NCBI RefSeq assembly: GCF_003938655.1
Contig: NZ_RJJT01000007.1
Location: 238,026 to 302,025 of the forward strand
DNA length: 64,000 nucleotides
From: Rhizobium pisi
GTDB lineage: Bacteria; Pseudomonadota; Alphaproteobacteria; Rhizobiales; Rhizobiaceae
Direction of reading: 5' to 3'
This document shows, piece after piece, positions 36,106 through 45,637 of the stretch (position 1 is its first letter; the number at the start of each line of letters is the position of its first letter). Below the pieces are notes generated by a model. The model was not told where the DNA came from. It saw only the letters and a program-made list of their open reading frames with translations, and did not search any database. The translations under genes and the position numbers were made by a program.

Positions 36106-39100
36106 CCGATAAAGGCTCCCGGCAGGCCCATGAGTTCGGGGAAGGCTTCAAGCGGACGATCGCCGCGCACTTCAAGGCGCGGCAGGGCGAAGAGATTGTC
36201 GGAAAGCGTGGCTTTCTCAGGCCGCGTCGTGAAGCCGATGCCGTAGCCGGCAAGCGCCAGAATGCCGGGGACCCTGAAATCAGTCGAGCCATAGGGGAGG
36301 GCGATGGATTCCACGGGCGCGCCCAGCCGGCTCCGCAGCGTATTGCGCGACGACATGGCTTCGGCCAGCAGGGCTTGATTGTCCATCGCGCTGGCTGCCG
36401 TGTGGGATGCAAGATGGGAGCCGAAGCTGATGCCTTTTTTGTGCAGGTCCTGAATATCCGGCCATGACATCAGGGCCGCAGGTTCCCCATAGGCGCAATC
36501 CCAATCCGACCGGCCGCCGACTTTGTCGGTCACCACGAACACCTCGGCGCTGAAATCATTCTCGGCAAGGATCGGGAAGGCGTTCGCCCGGAAATCCAGA
36601 TAGGCGTCATCGAAAGTCAGCATCACAGGGCGGCCCTGGATCGGCTTGCCGCTGCGCAGAAGATTCGCCAGGGTCTGCGCGGTCAGGGTGTAATAGCCCT
36701 GCCGCCTCAGGAACTGCATCTGCTTGCGGAAGATCTCCGGCGAGGTGCGGAAGCGCTGGAGTGCCGCCGGTCCTTCCTCCGTGATCCCGTGATACATGAG
36801 AATGGGAACCGAGCTCGTGACCTCCGTCGTCCATGCCAGTTCGCGCTCGACGCCAGCTGGACCCCAGATGACGTGCTTTGCGACTTCAGTCTCCAATGGC
36901 GTTCCATGGCGCTCGATCCGCAACACGGGATCGGCCGCGGGGCCTTTCCTGAACCGGTGGATGGCGTAGAGCCCGGTTTCGATCGTCTCTTCCAGGGCGA
37001 GCCCGACTTGTTCGGCAAAAATCCGCTTGATCGTCCCGACGCCGAAAGGATTGCCCCAATCGAAACCCGTCCGGTCGGGTTCGTCCCGGCGGATATGCGC
37101 ATGGGCGGTCACCAGACAGCCGTTCGGCTTCAATGCGGCCGCCATCTTGCGGCAGGCGGCCGCCAGCATCTCCTCATCCTTCATGTAATAAAGGACTTCG
37201 GAGCAGACGATCAGATCCTGTTCGGGCGGAAGATCCTGCCTGACGAAGTCGAGAACGCGAAGCTCGACGTTGCGATCGTCGCGGCACCGCTCGACTGCCC
37301 TGTCGATCGCCCGCTGGGAAATGTCGGTGGCCGTCAGCCGGGCGACTTTTTGCGCCAGCTTCCGGGTGAAAATCCCCTCGGCGCAGGCAAGTTCCAAAGC
37401 CTTCTCGATCCCATCCGGGATCAGGCCCAACGTCTGCTCATATTTGACCTGCTCGTAGACCGAGACGTAATTCCACGGATCCGGCTGTTCGAAGATATGG
37501 TCCCAGTACGCTTCCTCGGACTGAATGGCCGGAATTTCCCTTCTTTCCTTCGGCCGCGGACCGGAGGATTCCGGCAACTGCGGGCTCAGCTCATGTTCGA
37601 ATTTCCGAAGGATGGCGGAGAGCCTGATGTCGTTGTCGTGCTTGTCGCTTGGCGCCGTGGCGAGGACGGCGTTGCGGCCGATGCGCGCCAGCAGCCTTTC
37701 CAGACGGCCTCGCCGCCGGCCGCTCTTCAAGATGAGGCCGCCGAAGGCTCGATATCCCTTCAGCGCCTCCGTCGTCCAGGAACTGGCATAGGCCAGTGCG
37801 GGCGGCGTTTGCAGGTGCTCTTCCACACGCATCTCATGCATGATCAGCCGGAGCTGCGCCCGGATCGAAAGATCGCCCCAGAATGGACCGACAAAGGAGC
37901 CGACATGCTTTTCGCCGGAGAAGGCGTGCATGATGAGCGTATCGGCCTCAACGGCCTTGGGGATCCTGGAAAGCCTGCCGAGTTCGACGCTGACTACCTG
38001 GACATTGTCGAGCGTGAAGGACCGCAAAGGGTCTGCGGCGGATATGTGCCAGGAAACGGCATCAATAATCTTGCGCCCGGTGCCGGGCGAGGAATGGCTC
38101 TCAATCATTTGGATGAGCGAAAGGAACGTCGGCAGCCATTTATCGAGCACATCGATGAGATCGTCGGCCCGATCGATAGAGAGCCCGGTCTGCAAGCCAT
38201 GCAGGATGACACCGGCAAGAAGGTTTTCGTAGCCTGCGACATCCGGCATGTCAGGCAGAAGCGCTGCAAGGGCAGCAACATCTAAAACCGGATCGAGCTT
38301 GGCCGCGACGACCCAGGCCAGCATGCGCAGCTGGCTGACGGGAGGCGTGATCCAACCTGTCTCCGGCCCCTCGGCAGACAAGCCTTCCTGCATTTGCAGC
38401 GCTTGCGCCTTCGATGTCACCCGAATGGCATCACGTATCATTTTGGTCGGGCTGCCGGAGAGAGAGCCCGACTTCATACGATAAAAAGCGAGGCACTTGT
38501 CGACACGGCGAAATTCAGCGCCTGAAAAGGCCATGCGCAGCCAGACATCCCAATCCTCGCAGGTCTGCAAGGTCTCATCCATGCCTTTCAGCCGGTCGAA
38601 AAGGCTTTTGGGAAAGACGACCGTATGGATGGCGAGGGCGCAAAAGGAGGAGAACTCGCGTTTGGCGGCATCGCCCGTCAGGATGGGAGGCTGCTCCACC
38701 CGCATCAGCCTGCCATCCGGAGCAACGCGGCGGTACGCGCAATAGGCGATGACATCAGGAGACGAATCCTCTGCCACAGGCTGCATGTTTTCGATGAAGG
38801 TCGGATCCAGCCAGTCGTCGGCATCCAGCATGCAGAGCAGGGGGGCGGCCGCGAGGCGTGCGGCGTGGTTTCGCGCCGCAGCCGCGCCGGCATTTGCCTG
38901 ACGGGCGGGGAGAATGCGGCTATCGGCTTTTGCGATATCGTCGAGAACGTCCCAGGTGCGGTCGGTCGAACCGTCATCGACCACGACGGCCTGCCAGTTC
39001 GATCGCGTCTGCTTCTGCAGGCTGGCAAGACATTCCGCAAGCGTATCGTCTGCATTGTAGGCAGGGATAAGAAACGAGATGTCAGGCGTCGCAGCGATCA

Positions 39101-39119
39101 CCATGCGCGCATCTTCCAT
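36102..39119 (-). CDS. Trifunctional fusion: GT2, NodS-like methyltransferase, NodB-like deacetylase
   Basis: 1005 residues in three parts. Residues 14-215 are a GT2 domain (VVVDDGSTDRT, LDADDWLDP, TCEDWDVWLRM). Residues about 240-500 are a helical and beta linker of unknown role. Residues 535-725 are a NodS-type SAM methyltransferase (DPWNYVSVYEQVKYEQTL, LELACAEGIFT, CSEVLYYMKDEE, FDWGNPFG). Residues 770-1000 are a NodB-type polysaccharide deacetylase: TFDDAY (Asp837/Asp838) and SHLASH (His902/His906). GT2, N-methylation and deacetylation are the chemistry of NodC, NodS and NodB, here in one chain. A start at 39,104 is better supported by GGAAGA. Probable role: build and modify an amino-sugar of the second glycan. 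Confidence 0.85.
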   Translation of the reverse strand: MEDARMVIAATPDISFLIPAYNADDTLAECLASLQKQTRSNWQAVVVDDGSTDRTWDVLDDIAKADSRILPARQANAGAAAARNHAARLAAAPLLCMLDADDWLDPTFIENMQPVAEDSSPDVIAYCAYRRVAPDGRLMRVEQPPILTGDAAKREFSSFCALAIHTVVFPKSLFDRLKGMDETLQTCEDWDVWLRMAFSGAEFRRVDKCLAFYRMKSGSLSGSPTKMIRDAIRVTSKAQALQMQEGLSAEGPETGWITPPVSQLRMLAWVVAAKLDPVLDVAALAALLPDMPDVAGYENLLAGVILHGLQTGLSIDRADDLIDVLDKWLPTFLSLIQMIESHSSPGTGRKIIDAVSWHISAADPLRSFTLDNVQVVSVELGRLSRIPKAVEADTLIMHAFSGEKHVGSFVGPFWGDLSIRAQLRLIMHEMRVEEHLQTPPALAYASSWTTEALKGYRAFGGLILKSGRRRGRLERLLARIGRNAVLATAPSDKHDNDIRLSAILRKFEHELSPQLPESSGPRPKERREIPAIQSEEAYWDHIFEQPDPWNYVSVYEQVKYEQTLGLIPDGIEKALELACAEGIFTRKLAQKVARLTATDISQRAIDRAVERCRDDRNVELRVLDFVRQDLPPEQDLIVCSEVLYYMKDEEMLAAACRKMAAALKPNGCLVTAHAHIRRDEPDRTGFDWGNPFGVGTIKRIFAEQVGLALEETIETGLYAIHRFRKGPAADPVLRIERHGTPLETEVAKHVIWGPAGVERELAWTTEVTSSVPILMYHGITEEGPAALQRFRTSPEIFRKQMQFLRRQGYYTLTAQTLANLLRSGKPIQGRPVMLTFDDAYLDFRANAFPILAENDFSAEVFVVTDKVGGRSDWDCAYGEPAALMSWPDIQDLHKKGISFGSHLASHTAASAMDNQALLAEAMSSRNTLRSRLGAPVESIALPYGSTDFRVPGILALAGYGIGFTTRPEKATLSDNLFALPRLEVRGDRPLEAFPELMGLPGAFIG

Positions 39120-40279
39120 CGGCGCAGGACATAGAGCGCGCCATTGACGCTTCCGAGCATTTCCTGCTTCAGGAAAAAGTCGTTCGACGTCGCCCCTTTG
39201 CGAAATCGCCTGCGGACCCTTCGCGCATAGTATTTCGGAAAGGAAACGAGGATGCGCCTGAGATTGCCGTTATTTCCCGTGTTCTGATACTGGACCAGCA
39301 GTGCCGCGATATGGCCGCTCATATATTGATAGATCTGCTTGGCGAGCCCCTTCATATCCTTGCGATGAAAATGCCAGGATACCGCTGTCGGCTCGTAGCG
39401 GCAGACATGGCCGTGATGGAGCAGCCGGTTCCAGTATTCGGAATCGCCTGAACATCCGGCCGCTCCCATGTCCAGACGGACGTCGAACAGGCCAATCTCG
39501 TCGAAGACCTTGCGACGGAAAGCCTGGCTTGCGCCGGCTCCGATCGTCCAGACCGGTGCGCCATAACGCGCATGGCTGATGTAGAAGTCCCGATTGAAAT
39601 CCTGGCGGAGATAACCCCGGCCGAAACCCCAATGCTTTTCGAAGATGAACTGCGCGGGCGTTGCGAGCTCCCCGGGAAGGACCAAGCCGGTCACGCAGGC
39701 GATGTCAGGGCGATCGAACGCCTTCATCAGGTTCTCCAGCCACCGCTCATGGAGAACCACGTCATCATCGGTAAAGGCGACGAATTCGGTTTTCGCCGCG
39801 CGGAGCGCCGCATTGCGGGCGTAGTCCAGCCCAACCCTGTCTTCGCGGACATAGGTGGCGCCTGCTTCCTCCACGACGCGACGCGTCGCATCGCCCGCGG
39901 AGGCATTGTCCACGACGATGATCTCGGTGGGGCGGAGCGATTGTTCGGGGATCGAAGCCAGGCACCGGCGCAGCTGATCCGGCCGGTCCTTGGTGCAGAT
40001 CAGAATGCTGACGTCGCGATTACGAAGAGGGGTTTGGGCGATATCACGCGCATGTGCGAGGGTGTCTGCCTGCACGATACGCTCGGCAAGTGCTGCCGCC
40101 GTCTCGGGACGCTCGATATAGGTCTGCCCGACGGGAAGGCCGTCCGACATGAAGACCACGAGCCCATCCGAAATCGGCGGCGAAATAGCCTGGGATTGGC
40201 TGGATGAGAGATCGAGGTAATGGATCGGGACGGGAAAGCTTATATCCTTCAGATCAGACGGAATTGTTTCTCGCATCAT
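39098..40279 (-). CDS. Family 2 glycosyltransferase with N-terminal extension
   Basis: 393 residues. About 85 residues precede the GT2 domain, which begins VSILICTKDRPDQLRRCL. It has IVVDNASAGDATRR, VAFTDDDVVLHERW and GCSGDSEYWNRLL, then HFHRKDMKGLAKQIYQYM, a C-terminal motif common in GT2 enzymes such as mycofactocin or rhamnosyl transferases. The gene overlaps the fusion gene downstream by 7-22 bases. It is the first of the coupled series after the UDP-sugar gene and likely adds the first or second sugar of the second glycan. Confidence 0.8.
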   Translation of the reverse strand: MMRETIPSDLKDISFPVPIHYLDLSSSQSQAISPPISDGLVVFMSDGLPVGQTYIERPETAAALAERIVQADTLAHARDIAQTPLRNRDVSILICTKDRPDQLRRCLASIPEQSLRPTEIIVVDNASAGDATRRVVEEAGATYVREDRVGLDYARNAALRAAKTEFVAFTDDDVVLHERWLENLMKAFDRPDIACVTGLVLPGELATPAQFIFEKHWGFGRGYLRQDFNRDFYISHARYGAPVWTIGAGASQAFRRKVFDEIGLFDVRLDMGAAGCSGDSEYWNRLLHHGHVCRYEPTAVSWHFHRKDMKGLAKQIYQYMSGHIAALLVQYQNTGNNGNLRRILVSFPKYYARRVRRRFRKGATSNDFFLKQEMLGSVNGALYVLRRWKMRAW

Positions 40280-40349
40280 CGCTTTCTCAATCGCACCATG
40301 GCATGGCCGCCCGCGCCCGAGGCGCGGGCCTGAAAGCCGTGCGTGATGG

Positions 40350-41306
40350 TTACCCCGCTGCGCGCGCCTTCATCTTCTCCCTGAACCAGTCGAGCGTCAT
40401 GGCCACGCCCTGCTCATAGGAGACCTTGCACGACCATTCCGGCATGACATAATTTGCGTTGGTCAGGTCCGGGCGTCTGTTCGTGGGATCCTGCGGCGGC
40501 GACGGTTTGAAGACGATCGGCACGCCGCCGACCAGGCTGGAAACATATTGTGCGACCTCGAGAACCGAAATCTCGCGATCATTGCCGATGTTCAGAGGCC
40601 CCTTGTAGTCGGTTTCATTGATCCAGAAATACCGGGCGAAGCCGTCGACGATATCGTCGACATAACCCCAGCTGCGAGACTGAAGGCCATCGCCGAACAC
40701 GGTAATCGGGCGTCCCGAAAGCGCCTGGGTGACGAAGTTGGAGACCGCGCGCCCATCGTCGGCGCGTGTGCGGGGACCATAGATATTGAAGGGTCTGATA
40801 ACCTTGAGGTTGAGCCCCTGGGTGCGCTGCATCTCGAAGAGCAGCGATTCCGTGCAGCGCTTGCTCTCGTCATAGGACGAGCGCGGCCCGGTGCAATCCA
40901 CCTGGCCCTTATAGGATTCCGGCTGCGGCGAGATCAAAGGATCGCCATAGACTTCGGAGGAAGAGGTGAAACCGAAACGGCCGCCCCTCTTCAAAAGGTC
41001 CAGAAGCCGGAACGCGCCGAGCAGATTCGCGGAAATCGTTCTCTTCGGCTCCTGCATATACCATGGCGGCGATGCGGGAGAGGCAAGATGATAGATTTCA
41101 TCGAATTTCTCGGACGTCTGCAGCGTTTCGACGTCCGATTTCACGAAGTAAAAACGGGAGTCCTTGATGTGTGCAATATTATCGAAGAGTCCTGTCCAGA
41201 GATTGTCAACAACAACAAGTTTCTGGATATCATTTCTAAGTAGAAGTCGATCGCATAGATGCGATCCAATGAATCCAGCCCCGCCTGAAATTAGTACATT
41301 TCTCAT
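40350..41306 (-). CDS. UDP-glucuronate decarboxylase-like SDR (UDP-xylose synthase type)
   Basis: 318 residues: SGGAGFIGSHL (NAD site), LASPASPPWYMQEP (the SPxSPP loop typical of UDP-glucuronate decarboxylases), SSSEVYGDP and SYDESKR (Tyr145, Lys149). UXS enzymes turn UDP-glucuronate into UDP-xylose. dTDP-glucose 4,6-dehydratases and related epimerases share the fold, so the product is inferred. It heads the minus-strand glycan operon, with 70 bases to the next gene, and would supply its activated pentose. Confidence 0.78.
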   Translation of the reverse strand: MRNVLISGGAGFIGSHLCDRLLLRNDIQKLVVVDNLWTGLFDNIAHIKDSRFYFVKSDVETLQTSEKFDEIYHLASPASPPWYMQEPKRTISANLLGAFRLLDLLKRGGRFGFTSSSEVYGDPLISPQPESYKGQVDCTGPRSSYDESKRCTESLLFEMQRTQGLNLKVIRPFNIYGPRTRADDGRAVSNFVTQALSGRPITVFGDGLQSRSWGYVDDIVDGFARYFWINETDYKGPLNIGNDREISVLEVAQYVSSLVGGVPIVFKPSPPQDPTNRRPDLTNANYVMPEWSCKVSYEQGVAMTLDWFREKMKARAAG

Positions 41307-41809
41307 AGCGTTATGCCTCTTTACTTGCGGATGTGCTATTGCTATTACAGCGAGGGAAGGTTTTGTATGGGTACGAAGTCCGGGGTTGACCAGACTTTGG
41401 TCCGAGTCCGGCGTGCGCGGAAGCGATGGTCATGGTCGTTCGGCTACCCGAACTGCGGCGACTGCGCGTCTGGAGAGAATGCTTTAACACATTGAATCGA
41501 CGTCGTTCTTTCCGATAGTCGATTCCGACTTTTCGGGTCGATGTGCGAGCATCGGCCGCAAGGCATGTTGATTAATTAGGATGTTCTAAAAAAGCTGATT
41601 GGCCGCCGTGCGGCGCTCCATTCTGACGTGGGGATTGGGTTTCCAGAAGCATCTGGACTCTCGTCAATCGCGCCCGGCATGTCGATGGATATAGGTTAGC
41701 GATCGTCACATCGGACAGCGCCGCCGTCTTTCGGCCCGGCTCCGACCTCGACAGGCCGCTGACGCTTCTGACCGGCTTCGTGCCGCGCATCCAGCCCTGA
41801 TGATTGAGC
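41307..41809. other. 503-base intergenic region with degenerate RIME-like element
   Basis: It contains the promoter for the 40,350-41,306 gene. Near 41,496-41,548 a sequence with TCGATTCCGACTTTTCGGG and flanking TCGACG / CGATGTGCG resembles the right half of the palindromic element at 4,631-4,668, but the arms no longer pair well. Open frames on both strands lack start signals. The left third (41,320-41,480) shows nothing recognisable. Confidence 0.4.
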
Positions 41810-43186
41810 TCAGCCCTCCGGGGGCGACGCAAACCGGTTGGCATCGAACAGGTCTGTAGCGGCGACCGGCATGATATCCACACCTGATGCCGCGACACCA
41901 GCCTCACGATGAACCGTGCGGGGGGAAACGCGAGGCGCGCTCAATTCCATCGCCTCGCCGGGAGAATGCAGCGCCCATTTCATCAGCGCCGCGTCGGACG
42001 TCGATCCAAAGAAATCTGCTTCTTCCCAGGAAGCGGTCATGGGCAGGGAGGCGATCATATCAGCGCCCTGCCTGGAGGTCTCCTGTGCAACGACAAGGGG
42101 ATGGAAGCGGGCGTGGGCCGGCAATGCCGAGGTCTGTCTCTCCGGAAGAGCGGCAATCGGGCCGATCGACGCAGTCTCCAGTTTGTCGTCCGTGCTCGCG
42201 TCGTGGTCAAGGGCGGGCGGGCGCATCGCCGGTATCGGAATCGGCAAAGATGAAAGGTCCAGAGCGGACCGTTTGTCATCCGGCGCGACCGCACCGGTCT
42301 GCAGCGCGAGCGCATTCAATGCCCGGCCTCGGGGCGCCGGCAGAAGCGCCGTCACGAGGTTCTTGTCTGTGGTGCCGCCGCCAGGCGGGGTCGATGCTCC
42401 CACGTCATCGTCTTCTCCGGCGGCGCTGGCGATCTCAATCGAGGTGGGTGTGACGCGCTTCCTGTAGTTCGCAATCGCCTGATCGTATCCCGGCAGAGGC
42501 CGGCCATCGGCCGGAAGATGCATCGTCTGCCCGTTGGGGAATAATCGCGCGAGTTCCTGCCGGGACATGCGGGGCCAGGCCCTGACGTTGCCGACATCGA
42601 GATGCACGAAGGGCGATCCCGAGGTCGGATAATAGCCGACACCGCCGACCTGCATCTGCATCGCAGTGGCCCGCAGCGTCGCAAGCTTCACGCCGGGAAC
42701 GTAGAAATCCATCGCCTTGCCCAGCATGTGCTGGCTCTTCTTGGCGACGCCCGTGATGCGCGAGCGGTTGCGGAGCATGTTGTTGGTAGCAGGGGAACGA
42801 TAGGCAGAGACGATGTGGATATAGTCCTTGCCGCCGCTCTTCTTGTACACCTCCCAGACCAAGTCGAGCAGCCGGGGATCCATACGGGTGGGCTCGTTCC
42901 TCCGCCAGTCGCGCAGAAAGCGATTGATCTGGGCGAGGCCCTTCGGATCGAACTTTCCATCCCGCTTATAGGTAATCGTCGCCCTCTCGCCCGTATGGGT
43001 AAAGAACAGCTTCAGGGCGCGATCTTCCGCCGAGGCGAATGATGCAGAACCGACAAGGGCAGGGAGCGCAAACAAAGCCGGCAGAATGGTCTGCGCTGCA
43101 AAGCGTTTTGCATGCGACAGGAGCGTGGCCATGCCGCCCAAGGCTGCGCCCGACAATCCTTGCACTGGATACTTCAACACGAACAA
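41810..43186 (-). CDS. DUF882 (YcbK/MepK-like) peptidase, exported
   Basis: 458 residues. A hydrophobic N-terminal segment ending ASFASAEDRA acts as signal. The DUF882/M15-type domain spans about residues 55-210, with SAYRSPATN, KKSQHMLGKAMDFYVPG and SPFVHLDVG, whose His/Asp residues would bind zinc. Relatives cleave peptidoglycan cross-links. The long C-terminal half is low-complexity and acidic-to-neutral, a feature often seen in rhizobial members. The gene is monocistronic and unrelated to the glycan clusters by sequence. Confidence 0.82.
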   Translation of the reverse strand: MFVLKYPVQGLSGAALGGMATLLSHAKRFAAQTILPALFALPALVGSASFASAEDRALKLFFTHTGERATITYKRDGKFDPKGLAQINRFLRDWRRNEPTRMDPRLLDLVWEVYKKSGGKDYIHIVSAYRSPATNNMLRNRSRITGVAKKSQHMLGKAMDFYVPGVKLATLRATAMQMQVGGVGYYPTSGSPFVHLDVGNVRAWPRMSRQELARLFPNGQTMHLPADGRPLPGYDQAIANYRKRVTPTSIEIASAAGEDDDVGASTPPGGGTTDKNLVTALLPAPRGRALNALALQTGAVAPDDKRSALDLSSLPIPIPAMRPPALDHDASTDDKLETASIGPIAALPERQTSALPAHARFHPLVVAQETSRQGADMIASLPMTASWEEADFFGSTSDAALMKWALHSPGEAMELSAPRVSPRTVHREAGVAASGVDIMPVAATDLFDANRFASPPEG

Positions 43187-43444
43187 TCCGTCCTACACCA
43201 AACACGCGACGACGGATGGGAACTCCGCATCCATCCGGCTGAGTAGAGCCAGATTATGGTCAACAAATTGCTAACGAGCGGATGTGTAAGCTTGGCGAAT
43301 TGAGGATGCGGCCATCCCAGGGGCAATCGCAACCTGCGTCCGCGAGTAGCTGCTAACCGCTAGCCTCGCTGCGCGACGCTTGGACAGAAATGCGCACCCC
43401 GGTCAGAACTGGAAAAGTTCGCTGAACAAATTCTAAACGTGCCT

Positions 43445-43771
43445 TCAGAAGTGCGAAGGATCCTCAAAGCCTTCTAACTCAGGGCATCCCCTGATGTTGC
43501 CGAAACCGATCGTTCGCCGGTCGCCTGATTCATCCAGACCTCTGAGCACGATGATATTCTCATCCTGCTGTATAATCTCGCTGCGATAGATGCCGGCCCG
43601 AAGCGCCCGGTTTCTCGCCTGGCTTATGTTGCATTGCCCGGGCGGTGGAGTGACGTGCCAGTATCTCGTGCCTTGCCCATCCGACTGCCATCCGCCGGAA
43701 GCGGCGAATCCCGACAGGCTGGATAGCAGTATGCCAGACGCCAATATCAGGCTGCCTAGAACCAGTTTCAT
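43445..43771 (-). CDS. Small exported protein, unknown function
   Basis: 108 residues from MKLVLGSLILASGILLSSLSG, a signal peptide with GGAG 6 bases before the ATG. The mature part has two cysteines (GQCNIS and RGCPELEG) that could pair in the periplasm, and it ends EDPSHF. It does not match a family I know. The 258-base gap to the DUF882 gene contains nothing obvious. Confidence 0.55.
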   Translation of the reverse strand: MKLVLGSLILASGILLSSLSGFAASGGWQSDGQGTRYWHVTPPPGQCNISQARNRALRAGIYRSEIIQQDENIIVLRGLDESGDRRTIGFGNIRGCPELEGFEDPSHF

Positions 43772-43977
43772 GTCATCTCCGTAAGCCAGCGTTTCAGAGC
43801 CCGTCACCATTCTGCCTGCCGCTGTTGCAGCCGATCCTTGATATGTTCCGTGGCGGTTTCCAATGGTGTCACGATGGTAGATGACTCACGCTAACACTGT
43901 GCTAACGCCAACTCTGGCTGCAATTCGTGACATTGAAAACAAAGAGTTTTTCTTCGATGACCTTTCAAGGGCGAGGG

Positions 43978-44103
43978 GCGAGTACAGAGTCGATACGGCA
44001 CGGATTGCTGCCGGGCCATCCGCAAGAGAATGGCCGGCATGAGCGCATGCACCTGACGCTGAAGAAAGAGGCGACCAGGCCACCTGGCAGAAATATCCTG
44101 CAA
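43978..44103 (+). pseudogene. Transposase remnant (IS481/IS3-type integrase core end)
   Basis: About 40 codons encode LLPGHPQENGRHERMHLTLK followed by KEATRPPGRNILQ, the well-known end of the DDE integrase core around the catalytic Glu in NGRHERMH. The rest of the transposase is missing on both sides, so this is a scar. It abuts the 3' end of the LysR gene at 44,104, suggesting that the neighbouring islet arrived with, or was cut by, a mobile element. Confidence 0.75.
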
Positions 44104-45087
44104 TCAATCGATATTGCCAGGGCCTCCCAATACCGCGTTGCCGACGCCGGCCTGTTCAAGATCATCGAGTGGCGTGAGTATTTCAAAGACCTGATCGCGC
44201 AACCAGGCGTGTGCACGGGAGGCGGAATTGCGCCGGTGCCAAATCATTGCCAACAGCGTTGGCGGCAAAGCAAAGGGCAGCGGATGAATGGCAAGCCCCG
44301 CTGTGATGGCCACTTTGTGGGCCATCCGGCGCGGTACAATTCCGACGAGGTTTGTCGCCGCTACAGATCGCAAGACGGCCGCAAAGGTCGGCACCGAGAG
44401 AACGACTTCGCGTTGCAGACCCAATGCAGCAAGTGCGGCAGTTTCTCGATCGGGCGCCGACTCGATGACACAGAAGGCGGCGTGGCGCAGGCTGCAATAC
44501 AGTTCGACGGGCATCGCCGCCGCTGGCGTAACATCGTGCTGGCGTAGAACCGGATGATCCTGCCGCGCAACAACAACGTAACCGGCATGAAAAATCGGTC
44601 GGCAATCGACCCAGGGCGGAAAATTGCCCGCAGGCAACAAGATCAGATCCAGCCTGGCTTCCCGTAGGTCGTCCATGGTCTGAAGATTGGGCGAGTCAGT
44701 ATAGCGCAGCGAAATGCCGGGCGCCTGCTGTTCCAGGTTAGCCAGTAGGCCGGGAAGCATCATCTCGGTGAAAAAATCCGACGCTGCAATGCGGAAAGTC
44801 TGCACCGCACTTACTGGATCGAAGCTTGCCGGGTTCAAAAGGCGGCTTGAATCCTCGAGCAGTTGCGTCAGCGGCAACACCAAACCAAGTGCGAATTCCG
44901 TGGGGCGCATTTGCTGGCCATCACGCACCAGCAGTGGATCGCCGAAGGCGGCGCGCAACCGCCCAAGGGCCGCTGACACTGCCGGCTGCGATAGGCCAAC
45001 CCGCTCCCCGGCGCGCACGGTAGACCGTTCGCGCAACAAGGCATCAAGCACTTTCAACAGGTTGAGGTCGAACGCGGATAAATTCAT
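44104..45087 (-). CDS. LysR-family transcriptional regulator
   Basis: 327 residues. The N-terminal helix-turn-helix reads FDLNLLKVLDALLRERSTVR followed by SQPAVSAALGRLRAAFGDPL. The effector domain follows, with TFRIAASDFFTEMMLPGLL. The N-terminus is of the NodD/NahR-like branch (LNLL-VLDAL). It is divergent from the cupin gene (99 bases to 45,187), so it probably controls the cupin and membrane-protein pair. The last codons (GVGNAVLGGPGNID) end at the transposase scar and may have been altered by it. Confidence 0.82.
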   Translation of the reverse strand: MNLSAFDLNLLKVLDALLRERSTVRAGERVGLSQPAVSAALGRLRAAFGDPLLVRDGQQMRPTEFALGLVLPLTQLLEDSSRLLNPASFDPVSAVQTFRIAASDFFTEMMLPGLLANLEQQAPGISLRYTDSPNLQTMDDLREARLDLILLPAGNFPPWVDCRPIFHAGYVVVARQDHPVLRQHDVTPAAAMPVELYCSLRHAAFCVIESAPDRETAALAALGLQREVVLSVPTFAAVLRSVAATNLVGIVPRRMAHKVAITAGLAIHPLPFALPPTLLAMIWHRRNSASRAHAWLRDQVFEILTPLDDLEQAGVGNAVLGGPGNID

Positions 45088-45186
45088 GGGACCAATTCAG
45101 TCGATACAATCATTCAATTTATCACAAGTCCGCCGGTGCGTTACCTCGGGGGCCTTCCATCAACCAACCACAAAGGTCCCTGCATC

Positions 45187-45636
45187 ATGAACATATATAC
45201 CCAGCCACAGCAGTCTCATAGCTGGAACGGCACCACCTATCGCATCCTGTTGTCCTCCGCCGAAACTCAAGGCGCCATGTCCATCGTCCACGGCGTTGCC
45301 GGTCCGCTTGAAGGCCCGCCTTCGCACGTCCACGAGGCCGAGGACGAAACTTTCCTTGTGCTGGAAGGCGTCATTGATTTCGAACTTGAGGGCACCGTGT
45401 TTCGGCGCGGTCCGATGGAGACTGCGCATATCCCACGTGGCAAGCGTCATAGCTTCCGCACAGGTCCCGATGGCGCTGTTTGCATCGCCGTGCTGACGCC
45501 GGGTGGCTTTGAAGGCTTTTTCAAAGAAGTCGCCGCAGGCGGTTTTCAAATACCGCGTGACATCGCCGCTATTGCCGAATGTGCGGCACGCTATGGCTCG
45601 CAGTTTACCGGCCCCGGGCTGGCGCAGAGAGGCTGA
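45187..45636 (+). CDS. Cupin-domain protein
   Basis: 149 residues from MNIYTQPQQSHSWNGTTYR. The cupin barrel shows PPSHVHEAEDETFLVLEG (HxHx3-6E metal site, with EDE) and HIPRGKRHSF (second-motif His). Single-domain cupins of this kind are dioxygenases, isomerases or small-molecule binders. It is expressed from the LysR intergenic region and overlaps functionally with the membrane protein that starts 2 bases after its stop. Confidence 0.78.
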   Translation: MNIYTQPQQSHSWNGTTYRILLSSAETQGAMSIVHGVAGPLEGPPSHVHEAEDETFLVLEGVIDFELEGTVFRRGPMETAHIPRGKRHSFRTGPDGAVCIAVLTPGGFEGFFKEVAAGGFQIPRDIAAIAECAARYGSQFTGPGLAQRG

Positions 45637-45637
45637 T

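Noticed and set aside
44104..44547. Continuation of the transposase frame opposite the LysR gene
   Set aside because: Transposase similarity stops at the ILQ near 44,103; beyond that the frame only mirrors the LysR coding sequence.
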